Shown piece after piece: positions 18,599 through 26,440 of a DNA stretch of 64,000 nucleotides; within the stretch, counting starts at the first letter, position 1; each line of letters opens with the position of its first letter. This stretch comes from Dyadobacter diqingensis (GTDB lineage: Bacteria > Bacteroidota > Bacteroidia > Cytophagales > Spirosomataceae), in NCBI RefSeq assembly GCF_024220585.1, contig NZ_JAMXKF010000002.1, forward strand, positions 691,392 to 755,391, given 5' to 3'. The position numbers and the translations under genes are program-made. The notes beneath the pieces are model-generated. The model was not told the DNA's origin, searched no databases, and worked only from the letters and a program-made list of their open reading frames with translations.

Positions 18599-19621
18599 TC
18601 ATTTAGAACTTTTCAAAACGGACCCGGACTGCCCACCCAACAATTCTTCAAGCTTTTTATGCAGCTCCTCTCCTTTCAGGTTTTTGCCAATGATTTTTCC
18701 GGATGGGTCTAAAAGAAAGTTGGCGGGAATTGCCCTGACGCCATAAAGTGCCGCAGGTTCGCTGTGCCAATATTTCAGATCCGAAACCTGCGTCCACACA
18801 AGGCTATCTTTTTCGATTGCTTTCAGCCAGTGTTCCTTATTCTTATCCAGTGAGACGCCATACACCTCAAATCCTTTGTCCTTGTACTTTTGATAAGCAT
18901 TTACCAGATTGGGATTCTCTTTACGGCAAGGCCCGCACCAGGCGGCCCAAAAATCGATCAGCAGATATTTACCAAAATGATCGGAAAGTTTTACGGGTTT
19001 TCCCTCCGGATTACTGGCCGTAAAATCCACCGCCTGTTTGCCTACCGCCACTTTATCCAGGGTCACAACCAACTGTCGGAGCGTTTTTACATAAGGTGTG
19101 CCATGCAGCGACGCATCCAGTAAATTGATATTCTGATTAATTTCTTCCGGTGTAAGCCGGTATGAAAAGTTACGGTACAATACATATGCCGATACGATTG
19201 ACGAAGGATTTGTCTTGATAAATTCATCAATTTTGACATCCCGGCTTTGCTTGTATTTTTCAAACAAATCCTGCCCGGGAGAGCCTGTAACCACGCTATT
19301 TTTATAATACGCGGCGGTATCCAGCGTAACTTTAACGGCCTTTGTATTTTCCAGAAAGAGAAACAAGGGCGATTTTTTGTTGTCTACGGTGAGTCCGTAA
19401 AGTTCAGGAAGCCTGATCGACGATTTGAAATGAAACTTCCCTTTTTCGATCGCAACGGAATCTATTGTCCGGAAAATTTTCTCCTCAAATTTTTGAAGAT
19501 AAACAAAACCCGTTGCCACGCCGGGAACTACTCCTTCGATAACAACCGGGGCTGGCTTGGTCTGGGCGAGCAACGTGTTACCCGCAAGAAGCGCTGACAG
19601 TAAAAATATTCTTGATTTCAC
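18599..19621 (-). CDS. TlpA-like thiol-disulfide oxidoreductase with DUF4369-like N-domain
   Basis: This 340-residue protein has a signal peptide (cleavage after LLAQ) and a beta-rich N-terminal region (about 25-120) of the DUF4369 type. It is followed by an alpha-helical linker and a C-terminal thioredoxin fold (about 200-335). The redox motif WCGPC sits in FWAAWCGPCRKENPNL, and the cis-Pro loop is RAIPANFLL. Such proteins act in the periplasm, reducing disulfides or serving cytochrome c or outer-membrane protein maturation. Bacteroidota often place them near TonB receptors. It is divergent from the small secreted protein at 19858, with a 236-bp AT-rich gap in which I found no convincing promoter. 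Confidence 0.9.
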   Translation of the reverse strand: MKSRIFLLSALLAGNTLLAQTKPAPVVIEGVVPGVATGFVYLQKFEEKIFRTIDSVAIEKGKFHFKSSIRLPELYGLTVDNKKSPLFLFLENTKAVKVTLDTAAYYKNSVVTGSPGQDLFEKYKQSRDVKIDEFIKTNPSSIVSAYVLYRNFSYRLTPEEINQNINLLDASLHGTPYVKTLRQLVVTLDKVAVGKQAVDFTASNPEGKPVKLSDHFGKYLLIDFWAAWCGPCRKENPNLVNAYQKYKDKGFEVYGVSLDKNKEHWLKAIEKDSLVWTQVSDLKYWHSEPAALYGVRAIPANFLLDPSGKIIGKNLKGEELHKKLEELLGGQSGSVLKSSK

Positions 19622-19857
19622 AGCAAAGTCTATTTAAATTATAGATTTAATCGTCAAATGTATTTAAAACCAGAAAGCGAACCAAATTGAATGCAGATAT
19701 TTCGGGATACCTACCTAAAAAGGCATTCAGACCGCTCTTCTCGCAGAAAATAGCAATCTGAATCATTACTAAAAATAATTATCAGTTTAAATCCATAGAC
19801 TTTATAGATTATTTTAAGATATTTGATTTTTAACAGCACATTCTAAACAAATCAGAT

Positions 19858-20295
19858 ATGATCCGTCGCTACATTCTTTCTGCCCTGCTGCTGACAGCCC
19901 TAACCGGCCAGGTTTCCGCCCAGCAAAATAACAACGATCAGACTTTTACAATCGAGGGCTATTACAAAGCCAAGTGGGGGTATGCCGATGAGTTCATTGA
20001 ATTGTTTAAAAAGAATCACTACCCGCTCCTGAAAAAAGCGCTCGAAAAAGGCGATATCCTATCGATTAAAGCGGAAAAACCACGTCTGCATGCTACGGAG
20101 GAAAGTCGTTGGGACTACCGTGTGACCCTGGTTTTTAAGAATATCCAGGCCGCCTTCGACCCTAATTTGACAACGCCCTATAAAAAAGCGCTTTACCCGG
20201 ACGCCGACAAATTGAAAAAAGAAGAACAGCGCAGGTTTGAAATTTTAGATGGCCACTGGGACGTTCAGGTGCAAACTGTGGAGCTGGATAAATAG
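19858..20295 (+). CDS. Small secreted protein, possible dimeric alpha/beta barrel
   Basis: This 145-residue protein has a clear Sec signal (cleavage near VSAQ). The mature part starts with FTIEGYYKAKWGYADEFIEL and contains WDYRVTLVFKN, a beta-alpha-beta pattern like the ABM/EthD-type ferredoxin-like barrels. I cannot name a family with certainty. It is the first gene of a five-gene run (19858-23975) and is separated from the next by 84 bp. An enzyme-like or binding role toward the substrate of that pathway is possible but unproven. Confidence 0.6.
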   Translation: MIRRYILSALLLTALTGQVSAQQNNNDQTFTIEGYYKAKWGYADEFIELFKKNHYPLLKKALEKGDILSIKAEKPRLHATEESRWDYRVTLVFKNIQAAFDPNLTTPYKKALYPDADKLKKEEQRRFEILDGHWDVQVQTVELDK

Positions 20296-20379
20296 CCATA
20301 TCCAGGGGACACCCGAACGCATCAGAATTTTACTGTAAAGACACCAAAGTTAACAGAACACATAAACAAGCACGTATTC

Positions 20380-20919
20380 ATGCCGAGAATATCGCCACTC
20401 GAAACAAGGGAACAATCAACCGAGATCAAAATTGCATTCATTCAGCATAAAACTGTTTACAACAGCAGGATCACCAACATGAAAGCCACGCTGGGACATT
20501 CTCCCGTAGCTTTTAATGTATACATGCAGTGGTATCCCCTGTTTGAGGAGGTAAAACGACTGCTCGGTTCCAGACTTGCCACATTATACGCGTGGTCGGT
20601 TTCCGAAGCATCAGACTGTCCTTTGTGCAGCACCTATTTCCGAAAGTCTATTATCGAATCGGGAGAAAATCCGGAGGACCTGGTCGTGACCGACGAAGAG
20701 CAACAATTGCTGACGTTCGGTGCGGCTATTGCACAGCAAAGAGGCTTTGTGCCGGATGACCTTTACAATCCCGTCCGGACTAACTATTCCGATGAAGAAA
20801 TTGTCGTTCTGACCGCTTTTGCAGGTATCATGATTGCGACCAATATTTTCAATAACGTCATCCACACGGAAATTGACGACTATCTTACACCATATCTGTC
20901 CCAGCACCAGACTGTTTAA
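20380..20919 (+). CDS. AhpD-like / carboxymuconolactone decarboxylase family protein
   Basis: This 179-residue, all-helical protein has the AhpD-like core: a helix leading into SEASDCPLCSTYFRKSI (about residues 76-92) and a C-terminal helix FAGIMIATNIFNNVIHTEID. The CPLC pair matches the redox CxxC of AhpD, but the usual following His (CxxCxxxH) is replaced by Phe. It may act as a peroxide- or disulfide-reducing protein or as a decarboxylase-like enzyme on a catabolic intermediate. It lies 3 bp before the SDR gene, so the two are translationally close. No signal peptide is seen, so it acts in the cytoplasm. Confidence 0.75.
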   Translation: MPRISPLETREQSTEIKIAFIQHKTVYNSRITNMKATLGHSPVAFNVYMQWYPLFEEVKRLLGSRLATLYAWSVSEASDCPLCSTYFRKSIIESGENPEDLVVTDEEQQLLTFGAAIAQQRGFVPDDLYNPVRTNYSDEEIVVLTAFAGIMIATNIFNNVIHTEIDDYLTPYLSQHQTV

Positions 20920-20922
20920 AAT

Positions 20923-21723
20923 ATGTCGTTAACAGATAAAGTCGCCTTCATTACCGGCGCGGCCCACGGTCAGGGGCGTGCAACTGCACTCGCCCTTGCC
21001 AAGGAAGGTGTACATATTGCTGCATTTGACATCGGTCGCCCGCTCTCCTATCCGGGTTATGCACTAGGCTCGGTCGAAGACCTGCATTCTTTGCAGTCGG
21101 AGGTGCAGCAAACCGGGGTTAAGTGCCTTGTTTTCCAGGGAGACATAAGAATTGATTCAGACATTAAAACCGCCGTTTATGAAACGATTTCCCAATTTGG
21201 CCGTATTGATATTCTCTTTAATAATGCAGGCATATGTGCCTACGGACTGGTTCATGAGCTTCCGGAGGAAGAGTGGGATGCAATGATCGACATCAACCTC
21301 AAAGGTGCCTGGCTGGCTGCCCGCCATATCATTCCGGTCATGATTGCGCAAAAATCAGGCAACATTGTCAATAATTCGTCCATCGCCGGCCTCCGGGGAA
21401 TGAACCGGCTGAGCCACTATGCAGCCTCCAAATGGGGGCTGGTGGGTCTTACCAAGTCATGGGCCATTGAACTGGCTCCTCATAACATCCGGGTAAACTC
21501 CATTCACCCGACCGGCGTGAATACCCCGATGAACGATGGACTGGCTGCATTGGAAGGAAAAACACCCCGGGAAATCGCCGAAGCCTCGGCTGGAAACCTG
21601 TTGCCCGTACCCTGGATCGAACCGGAAGATGTAGCCCACGCTGTTCTATATCTGGTTTCGGATAAGGCACGTTTCGTCACGGGAAGCCAATTTGTACTGG
21701 ACGCAGGTCTGTTAACACGTTAA
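20923..21723 (+). CDS. SDR family oxidoreductase, carveol-dehydrogenase/mycofactocin-type clade
   Basis: This 266-residue Rossmann-fold enzyme has the TGAAHGQGRA cofactor motif (TGxxxGxG), an NNAG motif, catalytic Ser in NNSSIAG and the YAASK pair (YxxxK), and a C-terminal GSQFVLDAG. The insertion after strand 2 (FDIGRPLSYPGYALGSVEDL) and the HGQGR motif are those of the carveol-dehydrogenase-like group, whose actinobacterial members use mycofactocin with tightly bound NAD. No mycofactocin genes are visible here. It probably oxidises an alcohol in the pathway encoded by the neighbouring genes, 3 bp from the AhpD-like gene and 2 bp from the permease. Confidence 0.88.
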   Translation: MSLTDKVAFITGAAHGQGRATALALAKEGVHIAAFDIGRPLSYPGYALGSVEDLHSLQSEVQQTGVKCLVFQGDIRIDSDIKTAVYETISQFGRIDILFNNAGICAYGLVHELPEEEWDAMIDINLKGAWLAARHIIPVMIAQKSGNIVNNSSIAGLRGMNRLSHYAASKWGLVGLTKSWAIELAPHNIRVNSIHPTGVNTPMNDGLAALEGKTPREIAEASAGNLLPVPWIEPEDVAHAVLYLVSDKARFVTGSQFVLDAGLLTR

Positions 21724-21725
21724 AA

Positions 21726-23045
21726 ATGCCTATCAAACCGCGTCTGAATACCTTCGACCTCACGATGATCGTGATCAGCGTGGTGATTGGTACCGGTATT
21801 TTCAGGACGCCGGTCGAAATTGCGCAAAAAGCCGAATTGCCTTCCATTTTTTTCACAGCCTGGATTGCCGGAGCCATCATCAGCCTTTTCGGCGCTCTTA
21901 CACTGGCAGAGGTTGGTTCCCGTTATCCTGCTGCGGGAGGATTTTACAAGATCTTTTCCCACTGTTATCACCCGGCATTTGCCTTTATGGTGAACTGGAT
22001 CTCGATCATTGCCAATGCCGGATCCAGTGCCTCAGTGGCTATCATAGGCTCAGCATACATTGCTCCGCTCCTATTTCCCACGCTCGACTCCGAACTGGGC
22101 ACACGTATCACCACACTCTCGGCGGTTGGTCTTTTGTACGTCATCAATATGCTGGGGATCAAAATGGGTTCACACGCGCTCAATATTTTGATGATCATTA
22201 AAATAGCGATGCTTATCTTACTGATCAGTACGGCATTTCTCCCATCTGAATCCGCCACGGAGGTCACCAAAGAGCTTTCCCAGAAAGACAGCTTCAAAGC
22301 CTTTTGGCTCTGTTTCGTCCCTATTTTTTTCACCTACGGCGGCTACCACCAGACCATGAACTTCGGACACGATGTTCCCAATGCCAGCAAGGTTATACCA
22401 AAATCCATTTTTATTGGCATGGGCGCCGTTCTTGTACTTTACCTTTTTGTCAATTATTCCTATGTGAGAGTTTTAGGTTTTGAAGGCCTGAAAAATTCCC
22501 CTGCTTTGGCCGCAGATATGACGGCCCGCATTTTTGGTAATGCCGCGTCAACGGTTGTATCGGTTATCATGTTCCTGGCCGTTTTAGCCTATGTCAATGC
22601 CTCGTTGCTCTCCAATCCAAGGGTTTATTATGCCATGGCACAGGAAAATGTGCTTCCCGCAATTTTTAAAACGGTCAATCAAAAGACCCAGACGCAGGAA
22701 CTCGCGCTTACCGTTTACACAGCCATCATTGTACTGTTTCTTTTCGCTTTATCTTCCTTGCAGAAAATCCTGAGTTATGTAATGTTTTTTGACAGCATAG
22801 GTCTTATTGCAGCGTGCTCGGCAGTCTTCATTCTGAGACACAGGGAAAAGCTGAGCGGACAGGAAGACAAGGGCATTTACAGAATGAAACTTTACCCCTG
22901 GCTGACTCTCATTTTTATCCTGGGTTATGCCCTTGTGAATTTCAGTGTGATGTATTTCGAACCACAGACGGCATTGATAGGTCTCTTCCTGTTTCTTCTT
23001 GGTTTGCCAATGTATTATCTGCTGGTCAGGTTTTTTCGTAAGTAA
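21726..23045 (+). CDS. APC family amino acid permease
   Basis: This 439-residue membrane protein has about 12 hydrophobic segments. The first contains the APC-type MIVISVVIGTGIFRTP helix break (GTGIF), followed by IAGAIISLFGALTLAEVGSR. The family imports amino acids, amines or related organic acids with protons or by exchange. It starts 2 bp after the SDR stop and belongs to the same operon, so it likely brings in the substrate that the SDR and PhzF enzymes process. The exact substrate cannot be read from sequence. Confidence 0.9.
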   Translation: MPIKPRLNTFDLTMIVISVVIGTGIFRTPVEIAQKAELPSIFFTAWIAGAIISLFGALTLAEVGSRYPAAGGFYKIFSHCYHPAFAFMVNWISIIANAGSSASVAIIGSAYIAPLLFPTLDSELGTRITTLSAVGLLYVINMLGIKMGSHALNILMIIKIAMLILLISTAFLPSESATEVTKELSQKDSFKAFWLCFVPIFFTYGGYHQTMNFGHDVPNASKVIPKSIFIGMGAVLVLYLFVNYSYVRVLGFEGLKNSPALAADMTARIFGNAASTVVSVIMFLAVLAYVNASLLSNPRVYYAMAQENVLPAIFKTVNQKTQTQELALTVYTAIIVLFLFALSSLQKILSYVMFFDSIGLIAACSAVFILRHREKLSGQEDKGIYRMKLYPWLTLIFILGYALVNFSVMYFEPQTALIGLFLFLLGLPMYYLLVRFFRK

Positions 23046-23087
23046 GGAGTCAGGCTAGCTATCAATTATTTTATTTAAAAATACCGG

Positions 23088-23975
23088 ATGAAAAGTTTAA
23101 AATATTATGTCGTTGATGTTTTTACCAGTGAGCGGTATCGCGGTAATCAGCTGGCGGTGGTCCTGACCGATTCGGATCTTGAACTTCCTGCTTATGAGAA
23201 GATCGCAAGCGAATTTGGTTACTCAGAAACTTCATTCATTTACTATTCCGAAAAAGACAAAGCCTTAAAAGTACGTTCATTTACCCCAACGGGTTTTGAA
23301 GTGAATGGGGCCGGGCATAACCTGTTAGGCGCTGTCTGTCTGGCACTTTTAATCAATCTTGATATTTTTCAGGCACAAGAAAACGAGCGTTTTGTGATCA
23401 TGAAAGATGAAGTCATCAAACTTTCGGTTCATCACCCGAAAAACCAGCTGCCTTTTGTGGGCATGAGACAAGATCCTGCAACGTTACTCACTAATGTAGA
23501 CCCGCAAATACTTGCACAGGCATTGAATTTGAAGGAGGAGGATATATTAACGGGTGACCTGGTTCCGGTTGTTGTGAAAACTGAAGTGACCCATTTGATG
23601 GTACCGCTCGTCAGTACGGAAGCTTTAAACAACGCGAACCCGGATAAATCTTTACTGATCAGTACCGCCGAAAAGTATGGTTTTGAGGGTGTTTATTGTT
23701 TTGCCATCACCAGCCAGCATCCGGATTATTTTGCACAGACCCGATTTTTTAATCCCGGCATCGGTATTGAGGAAGATCCTGCAACCGGCAGTGCCGCCGG
23801 CCCACTGGCCGGACTTTTATTTCAAAAAAACCGGATTAAGCAGGACTCCGTTTATCAACTGTTACAAGGCGAGAAAATGAAACGCCCGTCCGTCATTCAG
23901 TTCGAAGTAAAAAGTGACAGTATCCGGATCAGCGGCTCGTCGGTTATTGTGATGGAGGGTGTATTGTTTTTGTAA
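23088..23975 (+). CDS. PhzF family isomerase/epimerase
   Basis: This 295-residue protein has the two-lobed PhzF (diaminopimelate-epimerase-like) fold. The N-lobe shows VVDVFTSERYRGNQLAVV and the catalytic-Glu segment EFGYSETSFI. The C-lobe shows the hallmark GIEEDPATGSAAGPLAGLL. PhzF proteins isomerise hydrophobic or aromatic acids; most chromosomal copies are of unknown substrate and do not make phenazines. It closes the five-gene run that starts at 19858, 42 bp after the permease. No other phenazine genes are nearby, so a catabolic or amino-acid isomerase role is more likely. Confidence 0.88.
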   Translation: MKSLKYYVVDVFTSERYRGNQLAVVLTDSDLELPAYEKIASEFGYSETSFIYYSEKDKALKVRSFTPTGFEVNGAGHNLLGAVCLALLINLDIFQAQENERFVIMKDEVIKLSVHHPKNQLPFVGMRQDPATLLTNVDPQILAQALNLKEEDILTGDLVPVVVKTEVTHLMVPLVSTEALNNANPDKSLLISTAEKYGFEGVYCFAITSQHPDYFAQTRFFNPGIGIEEDPATGSAAGPLAGLLFQKNRIKQDSVYQLLQGEKMKRPSVIQFEVKSDSIRISGSSVIVMEGVLFL

Positions 23976-24611
23976 TGACCGAGCAATATTTAAAAGCTAT
24001 TTACAGCAAGGTTACATTCCTGATTCGATACAAATCGCAAAACATAGGAATCAAGCAAATTTTCTTAAAAAAATGATTTCATTCGCCTTTACCTTTCAGT
24101 TTATTGACCCATGAAAACGATGTCGCGAATACACCAAAGTGTATCGTCGTTTTAACTCTTCCTTTACCACGGAAGCAAAAGCAAGCCTTTCGCATACAAA
24201 ACTTCCGGCTTTACACAGCGGTCTTCTTATCCTTCAACACAGCGTTTACCCGAAATAAGCCTTCCTGTCACCCGGGAAGTCCCGCTGTAAGTTCTTACGT
24301 AACTGGTTATACGCAGGGTTATCCAGCACGTCAAGTTTGAAAAAAACCTCTTCCTTCTCCATCCAATTTACCGTTAAATAAGTCAAAAAAGTAGTAATAA
24401 TTCGCCATAAACTTTACTACATAGTTCTACAAAATTTATTAAAATACAACAAAATAATGCTGTTAAATATCAAACAGGACTGTAAAACAAAATTCATTAA
24501 AAGTTACGGTTTTGAATAGTAGCATTTTATAAAAGTGTCAGAATAGAATTCTTTTTAATGCCCATAAATACCTCTTAATAAACTGTTTTTAAACCATTAA
24601 ACACTCAACAA
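23976..24611 (+). other. 636-bp gap with a short coding-like remnant on the minus strand
   Basis: No intact gene of normal size is seen. On the minus strand, 24362-24246 encodes a 38-residue open frame (MEKEEVFFKLDVLDNPAY at its start, ending PGDRKAYFG) whose composition looks like the C-terminus of a real protein. Open sequence extends upstream of the Met for about 17 codons before a stop, with no other start. It could be a tiny gene or the remains of a deleted one. The right third is very AT-rich and should hold the promoter of the sulfatase at 24612, although I found no clean TAnnTTTG box. Confidence 0.4.
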
Positions 24612-26168
24612 ATGCATCAAAAAAAGCTTACCTCCGAAAATTTAAGTTTACCTAAAAAACCCAACCTGCTGTTCATCATAACCGATCAGGACCGAGGAAT
24701 CATGCATTTTCCTCCGGGCTGGGAAGCACAGCACCTTGTTGCCATGCCGCGTCTGAGGGCCAACGGGATCACTTTCACGAATGCCTTTTGCAGCACCTGC
24801 ATGTGCTCTCCCAGCCGTGGGACCTTACTTACAGGGATGTACCCGGCCGAGCATGACGTAACTCTGACGTTAACACAGGACATGACTTATTCCGATCAGG
24901 AACCTACGCTATCCACCAGCATACAAAATATGGGACGAATGCTGACAGCTGGCGGATACGACGTAAATTATATTGGCAAATGGCATTTGTCAAAAGGGCC
25001 AGACGGACGATTTGAAAGTCTGACTCCGGAAGATTTGCAGGCCTATGGCTTTAACGGCTGGACACCGCCGGATGCTGGCGAAGATACTGCACCAGACCAT
25101 TTTGGAGCCGGGCACGCAAATAATGACCTGAACTATATCAACGAAGCACTTAATTTTCTTTATCAGGTGCAGCGCTCCAATAACGAGGAACCTTTTGCTT
25201 TGTTTCTTTCTCTGGTGAACCCGCACGATGTACTGGCCTTTCCGGGCAGCTGGCAGGACGACTTTGCTCCCGAGTTTTTGATCGGTGATATCAAGCTACC
25301 TGCCACGGTAGACGAGCAGCTGCATAAAACGCTGAAACCGACAGTCCAGCAAATGCTGGCTCCGTATTTTGCAATTGGCCTCGGTCCGCTCAATACAGAG
25401 GAACTGAAACTGCAATATCTGAATTTCTATGGAAACCTGATCGCCCATATGGACACGCAGATCAACACCGTGCTGGATGTCCTTTACCAGGTTTACGACA
25501 CGGTAACGGGGCGCTCGCTGGCTGATAATACCATTGTGGTACGCACCGCTGATCACGGAGAAATGGGACTGACGCATGGTGGTTTGCGGCAAAAAGCATT
25601 CAACATGTACGAAGAAACGCTGAGCGTTCCGCTCGTGATTTCCAACCCTATCCTGTTTCCCAATCCCGAAGTCAGCAGCCAGCTTTTCTCGCTGGTCGAT
25701 ATGATGCCTACTATAAACGGACTCTTAAAACTGGAAAATCCGCTGGATTATACCTTTCGGGGAAGTGATCTTTCACCGGTCATCAAAAATCCGAGGACTG
25801 CGCCGGAAATACAGGATTCAATCCTTTTCACGTTTGACGATTTCCGCGCAGGAAACGGTAACAGCATCAACCCGCTGCCTGCTGCTAACCGCATACGTGC
25901 GATCCGGGAAAAACGCTGGAAATACGGATATTATTTCTACATCGCCCCGCCTGAACAGGATCCTCCGCAGAGCCACCCGCGGGAATACGAGATGTACGAT
26001 CTCGAAAACGACCGGCTGGAAGTGAACAACCTTGCCAATAAAGACAATCCGGCATACCATGATCCTTTCATCGCGGCAGAAAGAAAAAGACTTCATACCA
26101 AACTATTGCTGCTTGAAAAAGAAAAACTGGGCAGTATCGTCACGGTAGAAAGTAATCAGGCAGGATAA
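24612..26168 (+). CDS. Sulfatase family protein without signal peptide
   Basis: This 518-residue protein is a type I sulfatase by pattern. It has the metal-binding PNLLFIITDQDRG near the start, the formylglycine signature in TCMCSPSRGTLLTG (CxPSR, Cys followed by SPSRG), the YIGKWHLSK segment, and the later metal site RTADHGEMG. The Cys in CSPSR would be turned into formylglycine. The N-terminus (MHQKKLTSENLSLPKKPN) has no Sec or lipoprotein signal, which is odd because most Bacteroidota sulfatases are exported. It has its own terminator and no obvious partners, so it may act on a small cytoplasmic sulfate ester. Related phosphonate or phosphate hydrolases of the same superfamily are an alternative. 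Confidence 0.82.
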   Translation: MHQKKLTSENLSLPKKPNLLFIITDQDRGIMHFPPGWEAQHLVAMPRLRANGITFTNAFCSTCMCSPSRGTLLTGMYPAEHDVTLTLTQDMTYSDQEPTLSTSIQNMGRMLTAGGYDVNYIGKWHLSKGPDGRFESLTPEDLQAYGFNGWTPPDAGEDTAPDHFGAGHANNDLNYINEALNFLYQVQRSNNEEPFALFLSLVNPHDVLAFPGSWQDDFAPEFLIGDIKLPATVDEQLHKTLKPTVQQMLAPYFAIGLGPLNTEELKLQYLNFYGNLIAHMDTQINTVLDVLYQVYDTVTGRSLADNTIVVRTADHGEMGLTHGGLRQKAFNMYEETLSVPLVISNPILFPNPEVSSQLFSLVDMMPTINGLLKLENPLDYTFRGSDLSPVIKNPRTAPEIQDSILFTFDDFRAGNGNSINPLPAANRIRAIREKRWKYGYYFYIAPPEQDPPQSHPREYEMYDLENDRLEVNNLANKDNPAYHDPFIAAERKRLHTKLLLLEKEKLGSIVTVESNQAG

Positions 26169-26178
26169 TGTTTGCCAG

Positions 26179-26215
26179 CATAGCGGGCTCTGAAAAGGGC
26201 TCGCTATGGTTTTTT
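26179..26215 (+). terminator. Intrinsic terminator after the sulfatase gene
   Basis: CATAGCGGGCTC (26179-26190) pairs with GGGCTCGCTATG (26197-26208) with two imperfect positions, and TTTTTT follows at 26210-26215. It begins 10 bp after the stop codon. Confidence 0.75.
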
Positions 26216-26395
26216 AAGGCCTAATGTACCCGTACCTTCTGTTCAAGATCAACTCTGCCCCTGTCCTGTTTTTACTGATAAACCTGTCAATCCTCTCATT
26301 TTCACGACACACAAATAGTCGATATTAAAATTTTCTGGACTCTGAAAAATTAAAATACTGGTTGATTGCACAGTATAGCGCTTTTTGTATTTACT

Positions 26396-26418
26396 TTGTA
26401 ATTAGTCTAAATAATATA
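26396..26418. promoter_or_regulatory. Fur-like box upstream of the siderophore receptor
   Basis: The core TAATTAGTCTAAATAAT lies 23-45 bp upstream of the ATG at 26441, directly after a TACTTTG sequence resembling a -7 element. Almost the same sequence (TAATTAGTCCTAATAAT) occurs on the minus strand upstream of the other iron-region receptor at 34032-34053. The spacing to the promoter suggests a repressor site. Fur is the obvious candidate, but this is inferred. Confidence 0.5.
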
Positions 26419-26440
26419 GATATTTTTTCAGCCCAGTTTT

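Noticed and set aside
23088-23975. Phenazine biosynthesis suggested by PhzF
   Set aside because: No phzA-E or phzG genes are near. Most PhzF homologues act outside phenazine synthesis.
24104-24340. 78-residue plus-strand frame in the gap before the sulfatase
   Set aside because: Composition is unlike the neighbours and rich in Pro, Arg and Cys with no motif; the opposite strand has a more protein-like frame.
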